Origin: Firmicutes bacterium ADurb.Bin182
GTDB taxonomy: Bacteria > Bacillota > Clostridia > Christensenellales > CAG-138
Reading direction: 5' to 3'
Assembly (NCBI GenBank): GCA_002070205.1
Contig: MWCU01000070.1
Location: 1 to 37,331 of the forward strand
DNA: 37,331 bases
Positions 18,084 through 26,211 of the stretch are shown here, piece after piece. The notes under the pieces were generated by a model. That model saw nothing but the letters and a program-made list of their open reading frames with translations. It did not search any database and was not told where the DNA came from. Made by a program: the position numbers and the translations under genes. Position 1 is the stretch's first letter, and each line of letters begins with the position of its first letter.

Positions 18084-19193
18084 TCAACTTTTGATATATC
18101 TTTCATAGTATTTTTCCACGCCGAATTCTTTAATAAGCCTTTCTATCGTGGAAGGACCGGCGATACCGTCCGGCTCAAGGCCGTACTTTTTCTGAAATTC
18201 CATTAAGGCTATTTCCGTGGTTTTGCCGAAATAGCTGTCAGCTTTAACGTCGTAGCCGAGTTTATTGAGCATATACTGGATCCTGTGGACCCTTTTTTCG
18301 GGCTTGCAGCCGTATTGCGGCCACTTGAACGTGCGCTCGAACAGCGCGGGCGGAATTTCGCCGTTCCTGTTCCGTCCGCTGTATGGATGCGTGTAAAAGC
18401 AGTGTCCGTCTATCTTTTTATAAAATTTGTGACTTCCCCAGTCTTCGCCTTCGGGCCGGTTTGAATGGAAGAAGTAAACGTTCTGCGGTATCACCCATTG
18501 TTCCCTTTCCAGTATCTGCCTTGCAGCGGCCTTGCACGAAGATGACGGCTTTATGGAAGACGAATATCCGGTAAACTGGCCGGGTGCGGTTATGACTTCT
18601 TTTATCGTCCTTCCGGGGAAACTCCTGCACAGCACCCGGTTCATAACAACGTTGCCCACCGCGATCTTCCCTTTATAGGATTCGCCGCGCGCTTCGCCGT
18701 GAATAAGCTGCGCAAGTATATAGACGTCATCATCATCGTATTCATATCGGTTTGTGGAGTAACCGACGTCGTTATAATACAGGTCCGCTTCCACCATATA
18801 ATAATCAATCCATTCATCCATATCGACTGGTATGGGAGTCGGGGTGGGAACGGGCGTGGGAGTTGCCGGTATTTCGGGCGAAGGCGTAGGAGCCGCGGTT
18901 ATCTCAACTACCGGGATAGTTTCCGGCAAAGAAGGAGTAGGCTTCGGACTTGACGTTACCTCTTCCTGCATTACCGGTGGCTCATCGCCTTGCGCGGCCA
19001 AATCAACAATATCCTCCTGCTGATGCCTAGCCGTTTCCACATTGTCCGATGCTTGTCCGATAGCTTTAATCGCAATAAAAAGCAGTACCGCGGCAAGCAA
19101 ACCTGCCGCAATAAAAAACATGCGTTTGCTTTTACTTTTCGTTTTCTGAGGTGCGCGGGTTTTTTTCCAAAATAAGCCCGGTATGCCTGCCAT
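18084..19193 (-). CDS. SleB-like cell wall hydrolase with C-terminal PG-binding domain
   Basis: The product has 369 residues. A basic N-terminus and one hydrophobic segment (about 25-47) form a signal or anchor. A Pro/Thr/Glu-rich linker follows (about 72-125), then a hydrolase_2 domain (about 156-270) with the conserved IHGEARGE (E167 as probable catalytic acid) and NVVMNRV, then a peptidoglycan-binding_1 domain (about 301-356). SleB and CwlJ enzymes break spore cortex peptidoglycan in germination, but vegetative homologues exist. Here the PG-binding domain is C-terminal, whereas in SleB itself it is N-terminal, so it is a relative rather than SleB proper. AGGAG precedes the ATG. It converges with the kinase gene, 30 bases away, with no obvious terminator between. 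Confidence 0.88.
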   Translation of the reverse strand: MAGIPGLFWKKTRAPQKTKSKSKRMFFIAAGLLAAVLLFIAIKAIGQASDNVETARHQQEDIVDLAAQGDEPPVMQEEVTSSPKPTPSLPETIPVVEITAAPTPSPEIPATPTPVPTPTPIPVDMDEWIDYYMVEADLYYNDVGYSTNRYEYDDDDVYILAQLIHGEARGESYKGKIAVGNVVMNRVLCRSFPGRTIKEVITAPGQFTGYSSSIKPSSSCKAAARQILEREQWVIPQNVYFFHSNRPEGEDWGSHKFYKKIDGHCFYTHPYSGRNRNGEIPPALFERTFKWPQYGCKPEKRVHRIQYMLNKLGYDVKADSYFGKTTEIALMEFQKKYGLEPDGIAGPSTIERLIKEFGVEKYYERYIKS

Positions 19194-19478
19194 CCGCTTG
19201 CTCCTAACTTCTAACCTGTAGGTTCATAACTGCGTTCCTTCGGGTTATTATCGAAGTAACATATTCATCATTATAAACAAAAAAAGGTGTTTATACTACA
19301 CTTTGATGCGAAGGTTAACCGTTTATTAATACATAAATGCCTAAAAGCGGCTGATCTTCACCGTTCATATCCAAAGAGTCCTTGAGCTTTTCATCCGGCC
19401 GATTCCGATCCTGCCCGTAATCCCTGCTGTTCCTGTATGTTATTATATATGTATTTCTATAAAATTAAAGCTTTTTTT
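19194..19478. other. Gene-poor stretch upstream of ybaB
   Basis: No convincing gene is seen. The minus strand has ATTATA-type -10 sequences at 19270-19275, possibly for the hydrolase, and at 19442-19447. A minus-strand frame is open from 19464 to a stop at 19315 but lacks a proper start codon. The stretch ends in a strong plus-strand terminator that has no assigned gene in front of it. Confidence 0.4.
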
Positions 19479-19514
19479 AGCTTCCGTAGCAGCTTATATT
19501 ACGGAAGCTTTTTT
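19479..19514 (+). terminator. Strong terminator with no assigned upstream gene
   Basis: AGCTTCCGTA (19479-19488) pairs perfectly with TACGGAAGCT (19500-19509) over 10 bp and is followed by a T run. The nearest plus-strand gene upstream ends at 18053, with an oppositely directed gene between, so it either insulates ybaB or ends an unannotated RNA. Confidence 0.8.
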
Positions 19515-19589
19515 GTTTATGCAAATCGGCGCAAAATCAAACCGGTTCGGATCCGAGAAATCACCCGGCCGGTCGGAGCAGAAAACAGT

Positions 19590-19618
19590 TTGTTCCTCAG
19601 GCACAGTTATGATATAAT
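19590..19618 (+). promoter_or_regulatory. Promoter of ybaB-recR
   Basis: TTGTTC (19590-19595) and TATAAT (19613-19618) are 17 bases apart, with TG one base before the -10. Transcription should start near 19625, about 25 bases before the ybaB ATG. Confidence 0.78.
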
Positions 19619-19649
19619 GAACCGAATCTTCATCGACGGAGGATCGATT

Positions 19650-19985
19650 ATGGCAAAAGGCAATTTCCCGGGTATGGGAGGCGCCGGCATTCAGCAGATG
19701 ATGAAGCAGGCGCAAAAAATGCAGCAGGACATTGCTAAGCTCCAGGAAGAACTGGGGCAGCGCGAGCTTACCGCATCTGTAGGCGGCGGTGCAGTGAAGG
19801 TTACCGCTTACGGGACCAAAATGCTCAAATCCATCGAGATCGACCCTTCATGCGTGGACGCAGACGATGTGGAAATGCTTCAGGACCTCGTGCTTTCCGC
19901 AGTCAATGAGGCGCTTCGCATGGTGGAGGAAATGACCGCTGCCGAAATGAATAAAGTGACGGGCGGAATGCGCCTTGGGTTTTAA
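19650..19985 (+). CDS. ybaB: YbaB/EbfC nucleoid-associated protein
   Basis: The product has 111 residues and belongs to the YbaB/EbfC family of small dimeric DNA-binding proteins. It shows the glycine- and methionine-rich start GNFPGMGGAGIQQMMKQAQKM, the helix-forming region to about residue 40, and the core VKVTAYGTKMLKSIEIDP. GGAGG at 19638-19642 precedes the ATG; the longer open frame upstream covers the promoter and is not coding. It is followed 3 bases later by recR, as in many bacteria. The usual upstream neighbour dnaX is about 5.4 kb away. Confidence 0.95.
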   Translation: MAKGNFPGMGGAGIQQMMKQAQKMQQDIAKLQEELGQRELTASVGGGAVKVTAYGTKMLKSIEIDPSCVDADDVEMLQDLVLSAVNEALRMVEEMTAAEMNKVTGGMRLGF

Positions 19986-19988
19986 AGC

Positions 19989-20588
19989 ATGAATCCGGTA
20001 ATCGAGCCGATCGCCAGATTATGCGCGCAGCTTTCAAAGCTTCCCGGCATAGGCGCGAAAAGCGCGCAGCGGCTGGCGTTTCACATATTGGATATCCCTG
20101 AAAACCAGGCGCGTGAGCTTGCCGAGTCCATAAAAAGAGCGCGTGAGCAGGTTCGCTTTTGCTCCGTCTGCGGAAACTATACGGACGCGGACCCGTGTTC
20201 TATCTGCAGAGACAAAACCCGTTCGGACAGCGTATTATGCGTTGTCAAGGACGCGCGCGACGTATTGGCAATGGAAAAGACGCGTGAGTTCAACGGAAGA
20301 TACCACGTGCTTCAGGGCATACTTTCGCCGATGGACGGAATCGGTCCAGACGATATACGCATAAAAGAACTTTTGGAACGCGTTGAAAAATCAGATGTTA
20401 AGGAAGTCATACTCGCTACCAATCCGGATGTCGAGGGAGAAGCGACCGCCGTGTATATATCGCGCCTGTTGAAGCAGTCGGGCGTGCATGTTACAAGGAT
20501 CGCGCATGGGATACCGGTCGGCGGGAATCTGGAATATATGGATGAGATCACGTTGGCCAAGGCCATGGAAGGCAGAAGGGAAATGTAG
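19989..20588 (+). CDS. recR: Recombination protein RecR
   Basis: The product has 199 residues, the normal RecR length. RecR acts with RecF and RecO to load RecA on gapped DNA in recombinational repair. An N-terminal helix-hairpin-helix ([20 protein letters not shown]), a zinc finger with C58, C61, C70 and C73, and a Toprim domain (about 80-175, [16 protein letters not shown] and [13 protein letters not shown]) are all present. It lies 3 bases after ybaB and is surely co-transcribed. No strong Shine-Dalgarno sequence is seen, which fits translational coupling. Confidence 0.97.
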   Translation: MNPVIEPIARLCAQLSKLPGIGAKSAQRLAFHILDIPENQARELAESIKRAREQVRFCSVCGNYTDADPCSICRDKTRSDSVLCVVKDARDVLAMEKTREFNGRYHVLQGILSPMDGIGPDDIRIKELLERVEKSDVKEVILATNPDVEGEATAVYISRLLKQSGVHVTRIAHGIPVGGNLEYMDEITLAKAMEGRREM

Positions 20589-20647
20589 ATTAACCAATAT
20601 ACGGCAACACTATAAATAATTTATAAATTTAAAATAACCGCAACCGA

Positions 20648-20676
20648 TTGAACGGTATGATCGTTAAGTTTATAAT
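20648..20676 (+). promoter_or_regulatory. Promoter of the two-domain lipoprotein gene
   Basis: TTGAAC (20648-20653) and TATAAT (20671-20676) are exactly 17 bases apart. The leader is about 22 bases and ends in an AAAGGGGGGG ribosome binding site. Confidence 0.82.
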
Positions 20677-20704
20677 GGTTTAAAGGAAAGAAAGGGGGGG
20701 CTTG

Positions 20705-21676
20705 ATGAATATCAAAACAAAGCTGATAGCTTTGCTGCTGTGCTGCTTGTTTTTCAGCGCATGCGCCGCTCCCGTTGTTGCGGAAAAATCTCCCGACCCT
20801 AAAGTGATGCAGGAGGCACGCCGGCGCTACAGGGACTCCACTCTTGTGATAAAAGGCGTTTGCACCGGAACTCACATAAATTCCGAAGGGCTTATGTGCT
20901 ATGACCTTGAAATAACCGAGATCATAGCGGGGGAGGCCGATAAGGGGGACAGAATCCACAGCACGCATCCGATGAGCGAGGGCGGAGAGTACCTTCTTTA
21001 CCTTTCCGGGGGCGAAGATGTCCTTCACGCCGAAGACGTAACGGGCTACACGCTGCAGGATGATCCTTTGCCTGTAACTGACGGCATGGTCGTTTGGGAT
21101 GCCTCGAGCGTTAAACTGGAAGATCTCATGGAGGATATCGAGCAAATCAAAAAGATTGTCGCGGCTCCCGCAAACTTTTATTTTCATAATGAGCTTTCAG
21201 GACTCGTCGGTGCGGCGGATGAGATATTGATAGGCAGGGTTAAGGAACTGCCCGTTTTGAAAGAGCTTCCGTTCCGCACAAGGAGCGAAGGCGTCAGCAC
21301 GGAAAGCAATCCCAGGGCGAGCATTGCGGTTATAGAGGCATACGGATCCGTTAAGGGCAAAGCGAACTACGGCGATACTCTAAGCCTTATATATTGCCCC
21401 GAATCCGTTGCAAGCATACTGGACGCGGATACTTTGACTGCTTTTGCGCTGCGCTATCCCGTGCCGCGGCTTCGTGAGGATGAGCTGTATTTGTTTTTCC
21501 TTAATTACGGGCCGGACGCCAAGCAGCCGTATATGTTTCCCGTAAATATTTACCAGGGCTTTGTTCGTCTTGCCGGCGATACTCTTTATGTGCCGAATTC
21601 AAATGCTGCGCTTAAGGATTATCGCTCGCTTACGCCGCTGGTTAAGGATATCAAAGATATACTGAATAAGGGTTAA
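20705..21676 (+). CDS. Predicted lipoprotein with an internal duplication
   Basis: The product has about 323 residues and is of unknown function. The start NIKTKLIALLLCCLFFSACAA is a lipoprotein signal with lipobox FSAC, so the protein should be anchored outside the membrane. The mature part seems to hold two related domains (about 35-160 and 165-320). Both run through a strand with GxV, a GEA/GKA..GD turn, a EYLLYL/ELYLFFL strand, a strand ending in an Asp-rich or DGM/GDT turn, and a final LEDLMEDIEQI/LTPLVKDIKDI helix. I do not recognise the family. A TTG three bases earlier is in frame; the ATG is preferred. Confidence 0.75.
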   Translation: MNIKTKLIALLLCCLFFSACAAPVVAEKSPDPKVMQEARRRYRDSTLVIKGVCTGTHINSEGLMCYDLEITEIIAGEADKGDRIHSTHPMSEGGEYLLYLSGGEDVLHAEDVTGYTLQDDPLPVTDGMVVWDASSVKLEDLMEDIEQIKKIVAAPANFYFHNELSGLVGAADEILIGRVKELPVLKELPFRTRSEGVSTESNPRASIAVIEAYGSVKGKANYGDTLSLIYCPESVASILDADTLTAFALRYPVPRLREDELYLFFLNYGPDAKQPYMFPVNIYQGFVRLAGDTLYVPNSNAALKDYRSLTPLVKDIKDILNKG

Positions 21677-21729
21677 GGCAGGCAAAGCAGCTAGAGCACA
21701 ATCACAGCGCAAAGGCTGTATTTTGCACA

Positions 21730-22644
21730 TCACAACTTTTTTTCGAACATAAGAATCTCGGTTTCTACGGACGGGCAAAGTTTGCGGTAAGCGCCTTTCG
21801 CGGTGTCGCTGTAGCCCGTAATATAGGCGGTTTTGATATTTTCTTCCTTTAAACGCCTGAAACATTCCGCAATGAGGGCGTTATTGAACCCCCGGCGTCT
21901 GAATTCGCTGTGAGTGCATACCCTTTCGATTTCCGCATAGCTGTTGTCGTAATCGACAAACGCGAGGCAGCCCGCAACGTGCCGGCCGTTCTCGCAGACT
22001 ACGGAAAGATCGAATTTCGGGTTATAGACGGGGCTTTGCCTGTTAAAGGCATATGCTGTCAAATCCCATTTTGTAACGACGTTCACACCCCCGAATCCGT
22101 TTCTTTGAAGCAGCTTTTTCCCTTCATAGTCGGGATTTTCCGCTATCGATTCGAATCTGAAACCCGGCTCCAAATAAGGATCGGCGTCATAGGCGGTAAG
22201 ATCATATCTTGAGCGGACGGCGGAAGGTTCACTGGTTTGATATCCTTTTTCCCTTAAAACCGAGACAAGTTTTGCGTTATTAGCCGCCGCTTCCGTGCAA
22301 TAAGCATTGCTGCGGCGCCAATCCGATTCGACAAAGTCGACCATTTCACCTATCAAGTGGTCATAATTCTTTTTTGTGATAACCGCAAACCAGTTATCGC
22401 CCGATTCCGAAATCACAAAGCCGGCAAGCTCGTCAAACGCATTGACCCAAAGCTGCGCGTTTTGTTCAAAGAAAAAGGGATCATTTTTCCCGGTCTCCGT
22501 CCAAAATCCGTAACGCCAGTCGCAGAGCCTCCCGAGCGACCATGAAAAGCCTTCTTTTCTTGCGCCGTAATCCTCGATCAAAAGATCCCACATTTTCTTG
22601 AAATCGCCGCTTGATTCGTTATATTTCCTGCTTAAAATCTTCAT
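21730..22644 (-). CDS. GNAT-family acetyltransferase, probably two GNAT-like halves
   Basis: The product has 304 residues. The C-terminal half (about 155-300) carries a GNAT core with the acetyl-CoA-binding motif A in VCTHSEFRRRGFNNALIAEC and a downstream YxKLC-type segment (GAYRKLCPSVE). The N-terminal half (about 1-150) looks like a degenerate second GNAT fold, with NAKLVSVLREKGYQ near its end. The substrate is unknown. GGAG lies before the ATG. A terminator-like hairpin at 22667-22704 separates it from the DUF3887 gene upstream on the same strand. Confidence 0.8.
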   Translation of the reverse strand: MKILSRKYNESSGDFKKMWDLLIEDYGARKEGFSWSLGRLCDWRYGFWTETGKNDPFFFEQNAQLWVNAFDELAGFVISESGDNWFAVITKKNYDHLIGEMVDFVESDWRRSNAYCTEAAANNAKLVSVLREKGYQTSEPSAVRSRYDLTAYDADPYLEPGFRFESIAENPDYEGKKLLQRNGFGGVNVVTKWDLTAYAFNRQSPVYNPKFDLSVVCENGRHVAGCLAFVDYDNSYAEIERVCTHSEFRRRGFNNALIAECFRRLKEENIKTAYITGYSDTAKGAYRKLCPSVETEILMFEKKL

Positions 22645-22666
22645 TCTTACTCCTGCGCCGTTTCAG

Positions 22667-22704
22667 AAAATACCGGCCATACCCGTAACCTCTGCCGGCA
22701 TTTT
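22667..22704 (-). terminator. Terminator after the DUF3887 gene
   Basis: On the minus strand an 11-bp stem, AAAATGCCGGC with GCCGGTATTTT (one G-T wobble), encloses a 16-base loop. The T residues lie in the 3' arm. It starts 6 bases after the DUF3887 stop codon. Confidence 0.6.
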
Positions 22705-22709
22705 AATTG

Positions 22710-23120
22710 CTACTTCATATACAGCCCGATGATTTCGAGCTCATTGTTCATACTTATCGTGTAAGTCGCGGTTCCTTTTTCATAATCGCATACCAATACG
22801 ACAGTCGCAAAATCCTCGCCCGTCTCCTTTTCTTTTGAGCCGGCCGTTACAACCGTTTTGTAATCTTTGAATCCGCCAAGTTTCGCTATCAGCGGGCTCA
22901 ACGATTTTTCCAATTCACCTGCCGGCAGGAGCTGCCGAAGATCTTCGCGGCATTCTCCCGTGACCGCTTCAAAATCCTTATCGTTAAGGAGCGCCACGAT
23001 TTCTTTCGCTTTGTCCGTCACTTTTGTTTCGTCAAAGCCTTCAGGAAGTTTACCGACTCCGCAGCCTGATAATAGAAATGCAAGAACGAGCGCACAAGCC
23101 GTTATAATCGTTTTCTTCAT
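22710..23120 (-). CDS. DUF3887-type lipoprotein
   Basis: The product has 136 residues. Its lipoprotein signal peptide ends in the lipobox LLSGC, so it should sit on the outer face of the membrane. The mature part fits the DUF3887 fold, a small cystatin/NTF2-like domain: AKEIVALLNDKDFEAVTG, then FKDYKTVVTAGSKEKETGEDFATVVLVCDYEKGTATYTI and a final strand LEIIGLYMK. Its start codon overlaps the stop of the YhfC-type gene (ATGA), so the two are translationally coupled and probably work together at the membrane. The function is unknown. Confidence 0.8.
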   Translation of the reverse strand: MKKTIITACALVLAFLLSGCGVGKLPEGFDETKVTDKAKEIVALLNDKDFEAVTGECREDLRQLLPAGELEKSLSPLIAKLGGFKDYKTVVTAGSKEKETGEDFATVVLVCDYEKGTATYTISMNNELEIIGLYMK

Positions 23121-23815
23121 TCTGTATCCACTTCCGTTCTGTTTTTTAATTTTATTACGAATATGAGCATTATAAGGGCAAATCCGAACAGTACCGCTTC
23201 GATCAAAAAAACGGGTGTTCCGTTAGCCTGCATCATCACGGCTGCAAGATTTGTCAGTGTATGCAGAAATATTGCAAGGATAAGATACAGGACGTTTCTT
23301 TTATTGATGCTTTGAAGCACCATGACGGACAAAGCGACGTGGAGCACCATGGCGGAAAGCCGCTCCACGCCCGCCGCGACAGTCATCCACGGGTCCGCAC
23401 TTAAGCCGTACGACATAATAAGCCCGATTAGCGCATTTAGCCCCACTAGCAGGATCGCTTCCGTTCCGCCGTGCCCTATTCCGAATGCGACGGAGTCCAT
23501 GTAGCGTCTGTTGTTTTTCAAAAAAAGCCTCATAACGATATACCGGCCGACCTCCTCAAACAGGGCTGCTGTCAGCGATAAGAAGAGTCCCGCTAACAAA
23601 GGGCTGCTTATCGACATCAGGATATACCACGGCATGGGAGCAATGACTAATTGCAGCAGCGGGATCCTAGTCAGCACCTGGAATACGATGAACGTGAGCG
23701 CGCCGAACAGGACCGGCCGAAGGTATCGTTTCTTTTTTAGGGCAAGCCAAACCGCCGCAACGATAGGAAGAACGAATGCTGCGAAGATCGTGAAAAGAGA
23801 ACTTATCAGATCCAT
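23117..23815 (-). CDS. YhfC-type intramembrane metalloprotease
   Basis: The product has 232 residues and is almost entirely hydrophobic, with about seven membrane segments. Conserved polar residues of the YhfC (DUF2324) family, related to PrsW/CPBP intramembrane metalloproteases, are visible: E87, E88 and R91 in FEEVGRY, H115 and E119 in GIGHGGTEA, and H185 in FLHTLTN. Proteolysis is predicted from the family and not shown. The ATG at 23815 follows GGAGGTG; a GTG two codons earlier is part of the ribosome binding site. The downstream DUF3887 lipoprotein overlaps by 4 bases and may be its partner or substrate. Confidence 0.85.
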   Translation of the reverse strand: MDLISSLFTIFAAFVLPIVAAVWLALKKKRYLRPVLFGALTFIVFQVLTRIPLLQLVIAPMPWYILMSISSPLLAGLFLSLTAALFEEVGRYIVMRLFLKNNRRYMDSVAFGIGHGGTEAILLVGLNALIGLIMSYGLSADPWMTVAAGVERLSAMVLHVALSVMVLQSINKRNVLYLILAIFLHTLTNLAAVMMQANGTPVFLIEAVLFGFALIMLIFVIKLKNRTEVDTE

Positions 23816-23905
23816 GAGCACACCTCCTGATTTGTCACTTCGATATCAGGATATCAAAACGCGGAATGAGGCTTTCGCAGCCTGTAGAAACATTATAGGT
23901 ATATA

Positions 23906-23934
23906 TTTACAACAAAGCAACAGTTATTTAGAAT
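23906..23934 (+). promoter_or_regulatory. Promoter of the GNAT gene at 23972
   Basis: TTTACA (23906-23911) and TAGAAT (23929-23934) are 17 bases apart. Transcription should start near 23941, about 31 bases before the ATG. Confidence 0.7.
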
Positions 23935-23971
23935 AAGATTAACAACGACAATATGCGGAGGCCCGGATCAT

Positions 23972-24454
23972 ATGGAAACAAACGGCCGCAAGATCGAGTT
24001 CAGATACGCAACAGGTCGGGATCTCGTTGACGAAGCAAAGCTGCTTTTCGTTGAATATGCGCGGTCGCTGGACACGGATCTCTGTTTTCAGGATTTTCAA
24101 ACAGAGCTTGAGACGCTGCCCGGCAAGTATGCTCCGCCGGGTGGAGCTTTGATACTTGCCTATATCGGCTCTTGCGCTGCGGGCTGCGCTGCTCTTCGAA
24201 AGCTTTCGGATGAGGTGTGCGAGATGAAAAGGCTGTTCGTACGCGATGCTTATAAGGGACTGGGCATAGGCAGAGGGCTTGCGGAGAAAATCATTGAAGA
24301 GGCAGCGAAGCTTCACTACCGGTTCATCAGGCTTGATACGCTCCCGTCAATGAAAAAAGCGCAGGAACTCTATCGTTCGCTGGGCTTTTATGATATCGGG
24401 CCTTATGTGTATAATCCTGTCGAGGGCGCGAGGTATATGGAGCTGAAGCTTTAG
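23972..24454 (+). CDS. GNAT-family acetyltransferase
   Basis: The product has 160 residues and one GNAT domain. The acetyl-CoA site is VRDAYKGLGIGRGLAEKIIEEA (R/Q-x-x-G-x-G type), followed by LDTLPSMKKAQELYRSLGFYDI, the typical last helix and strand. It belongs to the small-metabolite group, but the substrate cannot be read from the sequence. CGGAGG lies upstream of the ATG. It stands alone on the plus strand, divergent from the YhfC gene and convergent with the P5C dehydrogenase gene. Confidence 0.88.
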   Translation: METNGRKIEFRYATGRDLVDEAKLLFVEYARSLDTDLCFQDFQTELETLPGKYAPPGGALILAYIGSCAAGCAALRKLSDEVCEMKRLFVRDAYKGLGIGRGLAEKIIEEAAKLHYRFIRLDTLPSMKKAQELYRSLGFYDIGPYVYNPVEGARYMELKL

Positions 24455-24514
24455 CGTTTGGACTCAGTTTGTTTTTTGTTCCGATAATAACTCAGCGGAA
24501 AATTCTTATTGTGA

Positions 24515-24534
24515 GCGGCACTGCCGCGATTTTT
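24515..24534 (+). terminator. Terminator after the GNAT gene
   Basis: GCGGC (24515-24519) pairs with GCCGC (24523-24527) around a three-base loop and is followed by GATTTTT. It lies between two convergent genes. The T run serves the plus strand. Confidence 0.6.
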
Positions 24535-24541
24535 GAAGCAA

Positions 24542-26170
24542 TCACTCTTCCTCCATAAACGGAAAAGCTATTCTCGATGAGGGAACAAGGCTTTCTTTGA
24601 CGGAGCGCGGGCTTGTCCAGCGATAAAGGTTGATTTTGCTGCCTGCTTTGTCGTTTGTGCCCGAAGTTCTGCCGCCGCCGAAAGGCTGCTGTCCGACGAC
24701 TGCGCCGGTCGGCTTGTCGTTGATGTAGAAATTGCCTGCGCTGTGCACAAGCTTTATTTCCATATATTTTATTGCGTACCTGTCGCTTGCGAATATCGAG
24801 CCTGTCAGCGCATAAGGAGTGGCTTTGTCGCATGCTTCAAGCGTTTCGTCCAGCTTGTCGTCGTCATAGACATAGATAGTCAGAACCGGGCCGAAAATCT
24901 CCTCAACCATCGTTTTGAACGCGGGAGAATCCGCTTCGATGACGGTCGGTTTGATAAAATATCCTTTGCTGTCATCGCAGTCGCCGCCTGCGAGGATACT
25001 CGCGTTCGGCGAGGAGCGCGCATACTCGATGTAGGCTTTTATTCTGTCAAAAGCGCGCTTATCTATAACCGCGCCGCAAAGGTTCGTGAAATCCCTGACA
25101 TCTCCTGTTTTTATTTTTGAAACCTCATCGAGCAGCCTGACTTTCATTTCTCCCCAAAGACTTTTCGGTATGAATGCGCGTGAAGCAGCGGAGCATTTTT
25201 GCCCCTGATATTCGAACGCTCCGAGGATGAGAGCGGCGGTAAGCGGCCCTGTTTCAGCGCTTTTGTGCGCAAAAACAAAATCCTTGCCGCCGGTCTCGCC
25301 CACAAGGCGGGGGTAGGATTCATAATTTCCGATATTGGCCGCTATCTGTTTCCATACGTCTTGGAATACTTCGGTCGAGCCCGTGAAGTGGAAGCCGCCG
25401 AGTTTTCTGTTGGCAAGCACAAACCTGCTCATATCGCCGCCCCTGCAGGGCACAAAGTTGATGACTCCCGCGGGCAAGCCGGCTTCGATAAACGCACGCA
25501 TTACGTAATAATTGGAGAGTACGCTGCTCGACGCCGGTTTCCAAAGTACGGTATTCCCGAACAGAGCGGGAGCGGACGGAAGGTTTCCGCCAATGGCGGT
25601 GAAGTTGAACGGGGTCACAGCCGCAACGAACCCGTCCAGCGGGCGGTATTCCATCCTGTTTATTACGCCGGGAGGGGATATCGGCTGATCCTTGAATATA
25701 TCACCGGCAAAGCAGGCGTTGAATCGCAGAAAGTCCGAAAGCTCGCAAACGCAGTCTATTTGCGCCTGATGTACGGTTTTACTCTGATTGAGCATAGTTG
25801 CGGCTATCATCTTGGACCGGTAGGGTCCCGATATCAGATCGGCAGCTTTTTTAAATATGCTTGCTCTGTGCACAAAGGGGAGGGACATCCATTTTTCTTT
25901 TGCTTTAAGCGCCGCATCTATGGCCGCTTCCAGTTCGTTTTGACGGGCTATATGATAGCGTGCCAGTATGTGGCCGTGATCATGGGGCATGATGCAATTA
26001 CCGAGGTTATCCGTTTTAACTTCCCTTCCGCCTATGATAAGCGGTATTTCAACAATCTCGCCTGATTGCTTTTCAAGCTCCCGCTTTAAATCCGCTCTTT
26101 CCGTAGAGCCGGGAGCATAATCGAGTATCCTTTCATTTGCGGGTATTGACGGTTCAAAATTCGTATTCAT
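24542..26170 (-). CDS. pruA: 1-pyrroline-5-carboxylate dehydrogenase, ALDH4-like
   Basis: The product has 542 residues. It oxidises glutamate-gamma-semialdehyde (from pyrroline-5-carboxylate) to glutamate with NAD, the second step of proline degradation. The aldehyde dehydrogenase fold is clear: TPFNFTAIGGNLP, the general base E292 in VGETGGKD, the nucleophile C326 in GQKCSAASR, EEIFGPVL, and the C-terminal NFYINDKPTGAVVGQQPFGG. These segments resemble the eukaryotic mitochondrial ALDH4A1 form more than Bacillus RocA. No proline dehydrogenase gene is adjacent. GAGGATGT precedes the ATG. Confidence 0.92.
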   Translation of the reverse strand: MNTNFEPSIPANERILDYAPGSTERADLKRELEKQSGEIVEIPLIIGGREVKTDNLGNCIMPHDHGHILARYHIARQNELEAAIDAALKAKEKWMSLPFVHRASIFKKAADLISGPYRSKMIAATMLNQSKTVHQAQIDCVCELSDFLRFNACFAGDIFKDQPISPPGVINRMEYRPLDGFVAAVTPFNFTAIGGNLPSAPALFGNTVLWKPASSSVLSNYYVMRAFIEAGLPAGVINFVPCRGGDMSRFVLANRKLGGFHFTGSTEVFQDVWKQIAANIGNYESYPRLVGETGGKDFVFAHKSAETGPLTAALILGAFEYQGQKCSAASRAFIPKSLWGEMKVRLLDEVSKIKTGDVRDFTNLCGAVIDKRAFDRIKAYIEYARSSPNASILAGGDCDDSKGYFIKPTVIEADSPAFKTMVEEIFGPVLTIYVYDDDKLDETLEACDKATPYALTGSIFASDRYAIKYMEIKLVHSAGNFYINDKPTGAVVGQQPFGGGRTSGTNDKAGSKINLYRWTSPRSVKESLVPSSRIAFPFMEEE

Positions 26171-26211
26171 ACATCCTCACACCTTTCAAGATTGCTGAAA
26201 AAAACGGGTTT

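Noticed and set aside
19315..19464. Minus-strand open frame of about 50 codons ending GEDQPLLGIYVLING
   Set aside because: It reads like coding sequence near its end but has no ATG, GTG or TTG with a ribosome binding site at the start; at most a remnant.
25199..26065. 288-codon plus-strand frame opposite pruA
   Set aside because: It lies fully inside the strongly conserved P5C dehydrogenase gene on the other strand and shows no motif of its own.
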